Assembly: GCA_947624765.1 (NCBI GenBank)
Contig: CANQLS010000213.1
Span: forward strand, 1-5,390
Source: an uncultured Clostridia bacterium
Lineage (GTDB): Bacteria > Bacillota > Clostridia > TANB77 > UBA1234
Length of the DNA: 5,390 nucleotides
Reading direction: 5' to 3'
Position numbers and translations under genes: made by a program. This document shows, one piece after another, positions 1-5,390 of the stretch (positions are counted from its first letter, which is position 1; the number at the start of each line of letters is the position of its first letter). The notes under the pieces are model-generated. The model worked only from the letters and a program-made list of their open reading frames with translations, had not been told where the DNA came from and made no database searches.

Positions 1-932
1 CCTTCTTTTGCCTTGTCTTTGCTTGGTTCTCCAATACTAAATTCATTAGGAATGGTTACCGTACCATTGCCACCATTTGAACTATCTGTTATATCATTAA
101 ATTTTGCATCAACGTAATTGTCTTTTGTTGCTGTTACTGTTACTCCTATGTATTTTCCCACCAAGTTTTTACCATCTTCTATTATATATGTATCTGTTAA
201 ATCTGTTTTTGAAACAGATGTTGCTAATGTTGTGCCTGTTGTTGCATCAGGTGTATCGGCATACCACCAAGTATACACTAGATTACATTCTGTTGGATTT
301 AAGTCTGATACTGTTGCCGTTAATGTTTCTCCTTCTTTTGCTTTTCCAGTTATATTTACCTTGCCTTCTATTACGCCCAAGATTTCTATATTAAGTATCG
401 TAGAGGCTTCGAGATATTCTGCTGTTTCTGGTGCTGATACTTCTACTGTTGCGTTTCCAACACCATTTGTTGTAATTGTTATTGTTCTGCTTTGTGTATC
501 TATTTCCGCAGTACAAATATTAGGAGAAAGGGATCTTACACTAACTATTCCATCACCATTATATGTATATGTTATTTGATGAGTTGTTGGATGAATAAGT
601 GTTATTTCTGATTCAGATGGTTCAATAGTTGCAAGTTTCTTTAAATATGCTACTTTATAGCCATCTTCTTCTCCATCACATACTCCATAACCAGTTTCTA
701 CTTGATCTGGACTTTCTACATATGCTGCTATTGTGCCTTTTAAAATACCATCATAGAATTCAATATTTTTTTCTATTGCACTAATTCCATATGTTCCTTC
801 AATTATTGGATTTGTTATATCTACATCTCCATCTGGTTCTCCTATTATAATAGTAGCTGCTCCCCAGCCATGTATGCCTCCTTTTACTGTTCCGCTAACA
901 ATTTCTATTTTTCCTCCGTCCACCAGAATCAT
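1..932 (-). CDS. Continuation of the same surface protein in the +1 frame (3' end beyond window)
   Basis: On the minus strand, the frame whose codons end at 3-5 is open from a TAG at 936-938 to the window edge; the first ATG is at 930-932 (310 codons to position 3). Translation begins MILVDGGKIEIVSGTVKGG, which continues the beta-helix interrupted upstream. Then come a glycine/aspartate turn region with an IEFYDG...KG motif, an Ig-like module (about 375-634) matching residues 224-308 of the upstream fragment at roughly half of positions, and a third Ig-like B module (75-374) with the hallmark C-L-Y-WWY and GKYIGVTVTATK motifs. It then enters a Lys/Glu-containing linker and leaves the window. 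No signal peptide follows the ATG, so as an independent protein it would probably stay in the cytoplasm. It is best read as the C-terminal part of the upstream gene after a frame break, although an AAGGA motif precedes the ATG at good spacing. Confidence 0.8.
   Translation of the reverse strand, partial: MILVDGGKIEIVSGTVKGGIHGWGAATIIIGEPDGDVDITNPIIEGTYGISAIEKNIEFYDGILKGTIAAYVESPDQVETGYGVCDGEEDGYKVAYLKKLATIEPSESEITLIHPTTHQITYTYNGDGIVSVRSLSPNICTAEIDTQSRTITITTNGVGNATVEVSAPETAEYLEASTILNIEILGVIEGKVNITGKAKEGETLTATVSDLNPTECNLVYTWWYADTPDATTGTTLATSVSKTDLTDTYIIEDGKNLVGKYIGVTVTATKDNYVDAKFNDITDSSNGGNGTVTIPNEFSIGEPSKDKAKE
75..374 (-). repeat. Ig-like module B3
   Basis: In the +1 frame, VNITGKAKEGETLTATV is followed by C-N-L-V-Y-T-WWY and DGKNLVGKYIGVTVTATK, ending FNDITDSSNGG. 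It matches B1 and B2 throughout. The stretch CCCACCAAGTTTTTACC (plus strand) is shared exactly with B1. The linker beyond it (below 75) reads TVTIPNEFSIGEPSKDKAKE and leaves the window. Confidence 0.72.
375..634 (-). repeat. Ig-like module A2, second copy of A1
   Basis: In the +1 frame, ATIEPSESEITLIHPTTHQI aligns with the start of A1, followed by matching YNGDGIVSV, an N-I-C-T-A segment and NATVEVSAPETAEYLEAS. About half of the aligned residues are identical, including the cysteine, the G-D-G and the EVSAP motif. The plus-strand DNA shows the same similarity (about 400-640 against 4480-4720). It supports reading this frame as real coding sequence. Confidence 0.72.
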
Positions 933-938
933 TTTCTA
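895..938 (-). other. Frameshift zone joining the two halves of the surface-protein gene
   Basis: The upstream frame stops at 895-897 and the downstream frame is closed above 936-938, so the shift must occur between them. Sensible beta-helix sequence reads ...EKGIENDSGG in the first frame and ...GGKIEIVSGTVKGG in the second. Restoring one frame needs net loss of one base, or gain of two, relative to this sequence. Candidate spots are a C between two GGA triplets (around 918, C on the minus strand) and a run of five A on the minus strand (T run 908-912). The short GGTGGACGGAGG stretch is unusually G-rich for this gene. Mutation, sequence error and recoding cannot be told apart from the window alone. 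Confidence 0.82.
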
Positions 939-3900
939 TTCCTTTTTCTCTTCCTTGTATTTGACTTTCCAATACTTTAACTTTATTATTGCCATTTATA
1001 AATAATGCTACATTATCTGATATTATTTCAGCATTATCCCTTATTGTAATTTCAACTTCCGCGTTCCAGTCTGTACTTATTCCATAATCCGATCCTTCAA
1101 TTTTTGAGTTTTCTATATTAAGCTTATATCTATTACTGCGTCCAGCATCTGCATATGGATTTATTGCCGAACCTATTGAAGAATTTATATAACTATTTTC
1201 TTTAATGTTTATTGTTCCTTCTACATCTTCATATGTTCCTTCAATTCTTATTCCATAGCCTTCTGATCCATTTGATCCTTCTGCTAACACTTTAGCTCCT
1301 ATTATATTAAGAGTTCCTGAACCTTCAGTATTTATAGCAGTTGCTCCAGAAGCTTTTTCATTTTCTAGCGAACTAACGATTATATTTCCATATATATTAG
1401 CAGTATAACTTTTAGTAAAATTTATAGTGTAATACGGAAAAGAATAGTTTAATATTCCTTTATTCTCTAGTGTTACATCTTTGCCTACCGTTAATTCACC
1501 ATTTTCTGTGATAATTATAGTTGCAACATTATTATTTTCCACAGAGGTCGTTATTTTACCTTCTCCACTTAATGTTAATTTTCCATTATTTTTTATTTGT
1601 CCCCATATTACATCACCTGAACTGCTATTAGTAATTGTTATTGTTTTATTATTTAAATCTAATGTAATATCTTTATTGGCTTCTAATATAATTTGAGTAC
1701 TTTCTACTTCTGTTACATCATTTAAGACTGTAATTGTACTTCCACTAGATGCACTATTAAATGCTTCCTGTAATGTTAAGTAATAGTTTGGTGTTGGGCT
1801 TGCATCATCTTTATAGTTATAATTTATTACTGCTCCAGTTCCACCATTTGAACTATCCGTTATATCACTAAATGTTGCTTCTTCATAATTTGTTTTATTT
1901 GCTGTTACTGATACTCCTACATATTTACCTATTAATTCTTCTCCTTGTATTGTAAACGTATCTGTTGACGTAGCTATTAGAAAAATTTTCGGTTCTCCAG
2001 TTGGACTAGCCGAATACCACCATTGATATGACAATTCACATTCTGGTGGAGTAGTTGTTACTGTTGCTGTTAATGTACTTCCTACTGTTGCTGTACCATT
2101 AATTACTACATTTCCTGTGATTGTTCCAGCTGTAATGCTAAACGGTACAGCTGATGTGTTGGTATCTTCATAATCTGGCATTTCTGTTAATGTGGCATAC
2201 ATATAATATGTGCCAACATCTAATTGCGTTGTACTTGTTACATCACTCCATGCTTTTCCAAGTGTTGTTTTTCTAACTTTATTGTAATAATATGTTACCG
2301 TTGCACCATACGAATTACTTGATAAGCTTGGCTCACTTTTGCTTTCTGCTCCATATTGGTACCCTAACATGATTACACTAGGTCTCATCGATACAGGTAA
2401 CGTTCCTTTTTCTACTTTTCCGTCACCTGTAGTAGATGATTTATTTGAAACATCTGTTATATCACTAAATGTCGCTTCAGGGTATCCAGTTTTTGTTGCT
2501 GTTACAGTTACACCAATGTATTTGCCCACCAAGTTTTTACCCGCTTCTATTGTATATTCGCTAGTTGTTGATGTTGTTGAAATTGCTGTTCCTAAATTTG
2601 TTTTTGCTCCACCTGCAATACTTAAATACCACCATTGATACGATAAATTACATCCAGCTGGTGTCGTTGTTACTGTTGCTGTTAATGTACTTCCTACTGT
2701 TGCTGTTCCTTCTATTGTTACAAATCCTGTAATCTCATTAGCTTCTACAATAACTTTTCTTTGAACTGTTGCTACTATTGCTCCATTTCTTTTTAAAGTA
2801 TATGTTATTGTATAAGTATCTGGTATGTTAATATCAACACTTCCACTTTTTGTTAATGTAAATCCATATTCAGTTAATGCATCCCATTCTTTAGTATTAT
2901 CACTCGTATATCCTGCTACTGTTGCTCCAGCATCTGTATACGATGTACCAGCATCTATTGTTACGGTATATGCTCCAACTAATTCTAATATTGGGCGAAT
3001 ATTTTCTGCGCCAATTACATTATCCGTGTCAGCCGCTTCATATCTAGCCTCTGCAGTTTCATTAGGAACGTATAAGATTGTATTTGGGGCAGAGCCACTA
3101 AATGTCATAGGTTCTGTACGTGTTGTTATAATCTTCCCTTTATTGGTACTTTCATAAAATGGGTCGCCAATTAATCTGTCAAATTTATTACCTATTAAAA
3201 TAGGTATTTCTAAGTTATTAAACAAATATCCCATATCCTCTGTTGCACTACTTGTATCAAAACTTGTCAAATCTAACGCTCTTAAATTTGTACAACTATC
3301 AAACATAGAATAAAAATCCTTTACTTTGCCAGTATCGAAACCAGACAAATCAATAGATTCAATAGCACAAGACCAAAACATGTTATTCATGTCTACCACA
3401 TTGCTTGTCACAAAGCTAGATAAATCTAATTCTGTTAAAACTATACAATGTGCAAACATCATAGACATATCAGTAACAGAAGCAGTATTAAATCCTTTAA
3501 GGTTAATATGTTCCAATGCTATACATTCTCTAAACATACCTGACATGTTTTGTACTTTTCCAGTATCTATACCATCTAAGTTTAGATCAGTTAAATTCCA
3601 GCAATTTCTAAACATTTCAAACATATTCTGCAAATTTGTCGTAACTACATTAGACATATCTACACTGTTCAATTCCTTACAATAAAAGAACATGCCACTC
3701 ATATCAGTTACACTACTTAGATTAGCACCACTTAAGTTTACTGTTCTTAAACTATGTATAGCTGCTGGTTCACGACTTGGAACTTCCGGATCGTAATCAT
3801 AATTAAAAAAGTATTTCATACTTTTCAAACTACTTAAGTTGCAATTACTCATATTAACATTAGCTAAATTCCATTCTTCGTTAGATGCATTAATATAATC

Positions 3901-5390
3901 TTCAAAAAAGAATCCTTCAGCATTTGTTGCACTACTAAAATTAGCTCCACTAAGATCTACGTTAACCAAGCCCTTACAAGCATAAAACATATAACTTATA
4001 TCAGTTGCTCTTTTTGCATTCCAATTAGCTAAACTTATTTCTGTTATGCTTTGACAATTACTAAACAGATAACTCATATCAGTTACATCACTTGTTTCAA
4101 GTAATTCTAACCCTTCTATGCTTGTACAATTTTTATATCCAGCAAATAAATACTGCGAATTTACTGGAGCATACAATTTTTCACCTTCAAAGCAAATAAA
4201 TAAATGTAGCTCCCTTGTTTCATTTTCCATACAAGTATATGCCATTACACTTTTATCTTCATATTTAGAAACATCGTATTCATCATAAAGTGTATACTTA
4301 TCATATAGTCCTGAAAGATAGTCTTTATTAATAATGTTTGAAATTACTATTTTATTTATATTTTCTGCATTAGTACCTCCATATCCTCCACTATTTCTTT
4401 CAGAGCCTATTGCAATACTTCTATCTTCTCTCTCCATCAAGTATGGTCTATCTTTTACAGTTACTTCTAGCCTCGCAGATGCCGAGTTAAAGTTTTCTGT
4501 TGCTGGTGCAGATACTTCTATTATTGTACTTCCGGTGCCTTGTGTTGTAAGTGTTATTGTATTAGTTTGTCTATTTATATTTGCAATACAAGTACCAGTT
4601 GAATATGATTTTACGCTTACTTGTCCATCACCAATATAATCATATGTAATTTCATAAGTTGAAGGATGTGTAAGTGTTACTTCATATTCCGATAAAGTTA
4701 TTGTCGCTGGTAATAATAATTTTAATGTTTCTTGGCAGTCGTCACATTTTCCATCACTATCTTTATCGACGTGTGCTACTGTTTCTATATGTGTAGCTAG
4801 TCTATTACATATTCTTTGGTGTCCTGCTTCACGTCCTAAAGATTTCCATGGTCCCCAATCGTGATTATCTGAATCGATCTCCGCCATTTTATAATTACAA
4901 GTGCTACAATATTGCGCGCTAACACATGTTGCCGGTGTGCTTGATGAGTGACTATAAGTCGATCCCATTCGTGTACTGCACCTCGAACATGTTTTGTAAT
5001 GTCCATATTGATCTGACGACCAGCCAGATGATTCCGAATGTCCTAGAGGTTGTCCATATTCATTTCCACACGTTGAACAATATGCTTTTTCAGTACAAGT
5101 TGCTGCTCTTGTTTGAACATGGCTACGACGCCCATTAGCTCTATGACAATTTACACATTCTGCTTGGTGTTCTGTATCACTATAATAATACCAATCATAC
5201 TCATGGTCTTTCAATGCTGTACTTCTAGTATAACCACAAGTATTACATTTTTCTTGTCCCGCACTAGTACATGTAGATGTTTTTGTGGTTGTAAATGAAT
5301 GTGAAGCTGTTGTAGAATAACTACACTTTGAACAACTTTTTGTATGACCTGATGAACCCGATTCAGTCCAAGATCCCAAACTATGTTGTT
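895..5390 (-). CDS. Giant mosaic cell-surface protein, upstream fragment (5' end beyond window, 3' end frameshifted)
   Basis: The frame is open from the window edge to a TAG at 895-897, about 1,497 codons. It has no start in the window: the TTG at 5379-5377 is preceded in frame by Gln-His-Ser, which extends the Cys/His repeat, so the true start lies upstream. Numbering from that TTG, domains are: Cys/His CxxC repeats 1-216, Ig-like A1 219-310, linker 311-409, BspA/DUF285 leucine-rich repeats 410-720 with cap 741-802, DUF5011-like Ig 798-880, Ig-like B1 881-978, a strand-rich module 986-1085, Ig-like B2 1086-1178, and a beta-helix from 1184. This architecture is known from secreted or wall-attached adhesin-like proteins of gut Bacillota, so I infer an exported, non-enzymatic role in binding host, mucus or neighbouring cells. 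The last eight residues (RRKNRNC-like, basic) do not fit the helix, and the protein clearly continues in another frame. A single identity cannot be assigned. Confidence 0.9.
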   Translation of the reverse strand, partial: QHSLGSWTESGSSGHTKSCSKCSYSTTASHSFTTTKTSTCTSAGQEKCNTCGYTRSTALKDHEYDWYYYSDTEHQAECVNCHRANGRRSHVQTRAATCTEKAYCSTCGNEYGQPLGHSESSGWSSDQYGHYKTCSRCSTRMGSTYSHSSSTPATCVSAQYCSTCNYKMAEIDSDNHDWGPWKSLGREAGHQRICNRLATHIETVAHVDKDSDGKCDDCQETLKLLLPATITLSEYEVTLTHPSTYEITYDYIGDGQVSVKSYSTGTCIANINRQTNTITLTTQGTGSTIIEVSAPATENFNSASARLEVTVKDRPYLMEREDRSIAIGSERNSGGYGGTNAENINKIVISNIINKDYLSGLYDKYTLYDEYDVSKYEDKSVMAYTCMENETRELHLFICFEGEKLYAPVNSQYLFAGYKNCTSIEGLELLETSDVTDMSYLFSNCQSITEISLANWNAKRATDISYMFYACKGLVNVDLSGANFSSATNAEGFFFEDYINASNEEWNLANVNMSNCNLSSLKSMKYFFNYDYDPEVPSREPAAIHSLRTVNLSGANLSSVTDMSGMFFYCKELNSVDMSNVVTTNLQNMFEMFRNCWNLTDLNLDGIDTGKVQNMSGMFRECIALEHINLKGFNTASVTDMSMMFAHCIVLTELDLSSFVTSNVVDMNNMFWSCAIESIDLSGFDTGKVKDFYSMFDSCTNLRALDLTSFDTSSATEDMGYLFNNLEIPILIGNKFDRLIGDPFYESTNKGKIITTRTEPMTFSGSAPNTILYVPNETAEARYEAADTDNVIGAENIRPILELVGAYTVTIDAGTSYTDAGATVAGYTSDNTKEWDALTEYGFTLTKSGSVDINIPDTYTITYTLKRNGAIVATVQRKVIVEANEITGFVTIEGTATVGSTLTATVTTTPAGCNLSYQWWYLSIAGGAKTNLGTAISTTSTTSEYTIEAGKNLVGKYIGVTVTATKTGYPEATFSDITDVSNKSSTTGDGKVEKGTLPVSMRPSVIMLGYQYGAESKSEPSLSSNSYGATVTYYYNKVRKTTLGKAWSDVTSTTQLDVGTYYMYATLTEMPDYEDTNTSAVPFSITAGTITGNVVINGTATVGSTLTATVTTTPPECELSYQWWYSASPTGEPKIFLIATSTDTFTIQGEELIGKYVGVSVTANKTNYEEATFSDITDSSNGGTGAVINYNYKDDASPTPNYYLTLQEAFNSASSGSTITVLNDVTEVESTQIILEANKDITLDLNNKTITITNSSSGDVIWGQIKNNGKLTLSGEGKITTSVENNNVATIIITENGELTVGKDVTLENKGILNYSFPYYTINFTKSYTANIYGNIIVSSLENEKASGATAINTEGSGTLNIIGAKVLAEGSNGSEGYGIRIEGTYEDVEGTINIKENSYINSSIGSAINPYADAGRSNRYKLNIENSKIEGSDYGISTDWNAEVEITIRDNAEIISDNVALFINGNNKVKVLESQIQGREKGIENDSGGRRKNRNC
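940..944 (-). promoter_or_regulatory. Shine-Dalgarno-like AAGGA before the ATG at 930-932
   Basis: AAGGA on the minus strand lies 7 bases upstream of the ATG that opens the downstream frame. The spacing is good for a ribosome binding site, but the same bases encode Lys-Gly in the upstream frame and such purine strings are common in this A-rich gene. It may allow some internal initiation or translational coupling after the frame break. It is not evidence that two genes were always separate. Confidence 0.3.
1846..2124 (-). repeat. Ig-like module B2
   Basis: Residues 1086-1178, starting TGNVVINGTATVGSTLTATV, with C1114, the L-S-Y-Q-WWY strand, and GKYVGVSVTANKTNYEEATF then SDITDSSNGG. It is very close to B1 in its first strands, including a perfect 41-base DNA match. 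The loop after WWY is a few residues shorter than in B1. Confidence 0.75.
2054..2094 (-). repeat. 41-base perfect direct repeat, copy in B2
   Basis: Identical base for base to 2666-2706. It encodes the same TATVGSTLTATVTT strand in both modules. The copies are 612 bases (204 codons) apart, so recombination between them would keep the reading frame. Confidence 0.85.
2125..2424 (-). other. Strand-rich module between B1 and B2
   Basis: Residues 986-1085 include KGTLPVSMRPSVIMLGYQYG, then GATVTYYYNK, W-S-D, and a final LDVGTYYMYATLTEMPDY followed by PFSIT. The pattern of a tyrosine-rich strand, then 'L-DVGTYY-x-YAT', then a last beta strand resembles MBG/YDG-type Ig-like modules common in clostridial surface proteins. 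The exact family is uncertain. Confidence 0.5.
2446..2739 (-). repeat. Ig-like module B1
   Basis: Residues 881-978. It opens with VTIEGTATVGSTLTATV, has a central C-N-L-S-Y-Q-WWY strand, and ends with GKYIGVTVTATKTGYPEAT and FSDITD. Two further copies exist (B2 at 1846-2124, B3 at 75-374). Such modules act as stalk spacers in Gram-positive surface proteins. Each copy has a single conserved cysteine (910 here). Confidence 0.75.
2666..2706 (-). repeat. 41-base perfect direct repeat, copy in B1
   Basis: Identical to 2054-2094 and in the same codon phase. Identity falls off immediately on both sides, although the wider modules remain similar at the protein level. This suggests either recent duplication or gene conversion across the first two strands of the B module. 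Confidence 0.85.
2740..2988 (-). other. DUF5011-like Ig domain
   Basis: Residues 798-880 show the ordered signature of the DUF5011 / Cry22-type Ig fold: a first strand TVTIDAGTSYTDAGATVAGY, a middle section with GSVDINIPDTYTITYTLK, and a closing strand ATVQRKVIVEA. In the family this is a structural spacer domain, often tandem, on secreted proteins. The first strand and the 'Y-T-I-T-Y' strand are well conserved here. It carries no catalytic residues. Confidence 0.75.
2974..3157 (-). other. C-terminal cap following the BspA repeats
   Basis: Residues 741-802 contain KIITTRTEPMTFSGSAP, then TILYVPNETAEARYEAAD, then IGAENIRPILEL. A YVP-x-x-x-x-x-x-Y segment ending in an I-x-P-I strand is typical of the tail that closes BspA-like repeat blocks in Bacillota surface proteins. 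It runs directly into the next Ig-like domain. Confidence 0.6.
3220..4152 (-). repeat. BspA-type leucine-rich repeats (DUF285 family), about 12 units of 26 residues
   Basis: Residues 410-720 consist of tandem units of the form (x)MF-x-x-C-x-x-L-x-x-(V/I)-(D/N)-L-S-x-F-(D/N)-T-x-x-V-x-DMS. Units start near residues 410, 437, 463, 489, 523, 562, 588, 614, 640, 666, 691 and 718. This is the classic BspA/DUF285 pattern, which forms a curved solenoid used in adhesion. Units 489 and 523 are stretched to about 34-39 residues and lose the Cys, unit 666 is one residue short, and the last unit decays into a cap. Functional binding partners cannot be inferred. Confidence 0.9.
4450..4725 (-). other. Ig-like module A1
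   Basis: Residues 219-310 form a beta-sandwich-like stretch starting at PATITLSEYEVTLTHPS and ending with IEVSAPATENFNSASARLEV. The pattern of a late G-x-G-x-(T/A)-x-x-x-EVSAP strand followed by an aromatic-containing 'x-(F/Y)-x-x-A-S' turn resembles bacterial Ig-like surface modules. A homologous copy (A2) occurs at 375-634. There is one cysteine (264), conserved in A2. The family assignment is by pattern only. Confidence 0.65.
4732..5390 (-). repeat. Cys/His-rich zinc-ribbon-like repeat region of the surface protein
   Basis: Residues 1-216 alternate two unit types. Type A has the form GH-x-K-x-CxxC...H, with Cys pairs at 16/19, 75/78, 131/134 and a degenerate one at 191 (C-N-R-L). Type B has the form x-C-(5-7)-CxxC...H-x-x-W, with cysteines at 37/45/48, 95/101/104 and 152/158/161. 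An A+B pair spans about 56-60 residues (A-unit first cysteines at 16, 75, 131 and 191). The block closes with HVDKDSDGKCDDCQ (203-216), a motif often seen after such repeats in Bacillota surface proteins. The conserved Cys/His suggest metal binding or disulfides; neither is proven. The block continues past the window edge. Confidence 0.8.

Larger units (their letters stand above)
636..1830 (-). other. Right-handed beta-helix domain, interrupted by the frame break
   Basis: The domain starts with YYLTLQEAFNSASSGSTITV and then DITLDLNNKTITI, the usual N-terminal cap of repetitive beta-helix surface domains. It continues with short rungs rich in N, G, I and V (for example KLTLSGEGKITT, ELTVGKDVTLENKG, TLNIIGAKVLAEGSNGSEGYGI, EVEITIRDNAEIIS). 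After the shift at 898-935 it goes on in the +1 frame with KIEIVSGTVKGG and a closing IEFYDG...KG segment, ending near YKVAYLKKL. I see no pectate-lyase-type active site; a binding or display role is more likely. Confidence 0.7.

Noticed and set aside
118..579. Plus-strand open frame of 153 codons
   Set aside because: It lies exactly antisense to the A2/B3 modules. A similar antisense frame appears opposite B1 (2339-2638) with near-identical translated motifs, as expected when repeated coding sequence is read backwards. The minus-strand translation gives recognisable domains.
840..900. Transcription terminator after the stop at 895
   Set aside because: No GC-rich stem followed by a T run is visible on the minus strand after the stop. 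Coding sequence simply continues in the other frame.
895..938. Programmed -1 ribosomal frameshift
   Set aside because: The downstream frame is +1 (or -2) relative to the upstream one, and no X-XXY-YYZ heptamer with a following hairpin is visible at the junction.
636..1830. Active pectate lyase or other polysaccharide-cleaving enzyme
   Set aside because: The beta-helix has the right general fold signature, but I see no conserved catalytic Asp/Arg/Lys cluster. The rungs resemble non-catalytic surface helices.
3220..4152. CRISPR array or DNA-level tandem repeat
   Set aside because: The roughly 78-base periodicity comes from 26-residue protein repeats. The DNA units are diverged, with no identical repeats separated by unique spacers.
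1481..5298. Other plus-strand open frames (1481-1696, 2339-2638, 2825-3157, 3326-3685, 4334-4639, 4926-5138, 5113-5298)
   Set aside because: All lie opposite well-supported domains of the minus-strand gene, have hydrophobic low-complexity translations and show no recognisable motif.
5377..5379. TTG as the real start of the large gene
   Set aside because: The frame stays open to the window edge, the codons before it (Gln-His-Ser) fit the repeat pattern, and no signal peptide follows. It is an internal leucine.

Overview
This window looks like a piece of an AT-rich (about one-third G+C, judged by eye from sample rows) Gram-positive genome of the Bacillota, probably an uncultured gut Clostridia or Erysipelotrichia-type bacterium. 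The evidence is indirect: base composition, heavy use of ATA, AGA and AAA codons, TGG for tryptophan with no in-frame TGA, and a giant mosaic surface protein of the kind such genomes carry. No housekeeping gene is present to confirm the taxonomy.

Essentially the whole window is the interior of one very large gene on the minus strand, read from high to low coordinates. Both ends are missing: the reading frame is open through position 5390 and open again at position 1. No promoter, signal peptide, wall anchor or terminator can therefore be seen. In order from the N-terminal side the protein carries: a Cys/His-rich region of alternating CxxC repeats (5390-4732); an Ig-like module 'A1' (4725-4450); a linker and a BspA-type leucine-rich repeat block (DUF285 family) of about twelve 26-residue units (4152-3220) with its C-terminal cap; a DUF5011-like Ig domain (about 2988-2740); an Ig-like module 'B1' (2739-2446); a separate strand-rich module (2424-2125); 'B2' (2124-1846); a right-handed beta-helix (1830 to about 636); 'A2' (634-375); and 'B3' (374-75).

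The main irregularity is a frame break inside the beta-helix. The upstream frame stops at 895-897 after a short basic, out-of-character tail. Homologous protein resumes in the +1 frame and runs from there to position 1 with no stop. The break must lie between the two stop codons, at 898-935. An ATG at 930-932 with an AAGGA motif 7 bases upstream could make a gene caller report the downstream part as a separate gene, but its domain content shows it is the continuation of the same protein. The cause could be a true mutation, an assembly error or, less likely, recoding.

The A and B modules recur on both sides of the break, and B1 and B2 share a perfect 41-base in-frame direct repeat. The gene therefore grew by internal duplication and could contract by recombination. 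I see no RNA gene, mobile element, CRISPR array or multi-gene system here. The plus-strand open frames are shadows of this gene.
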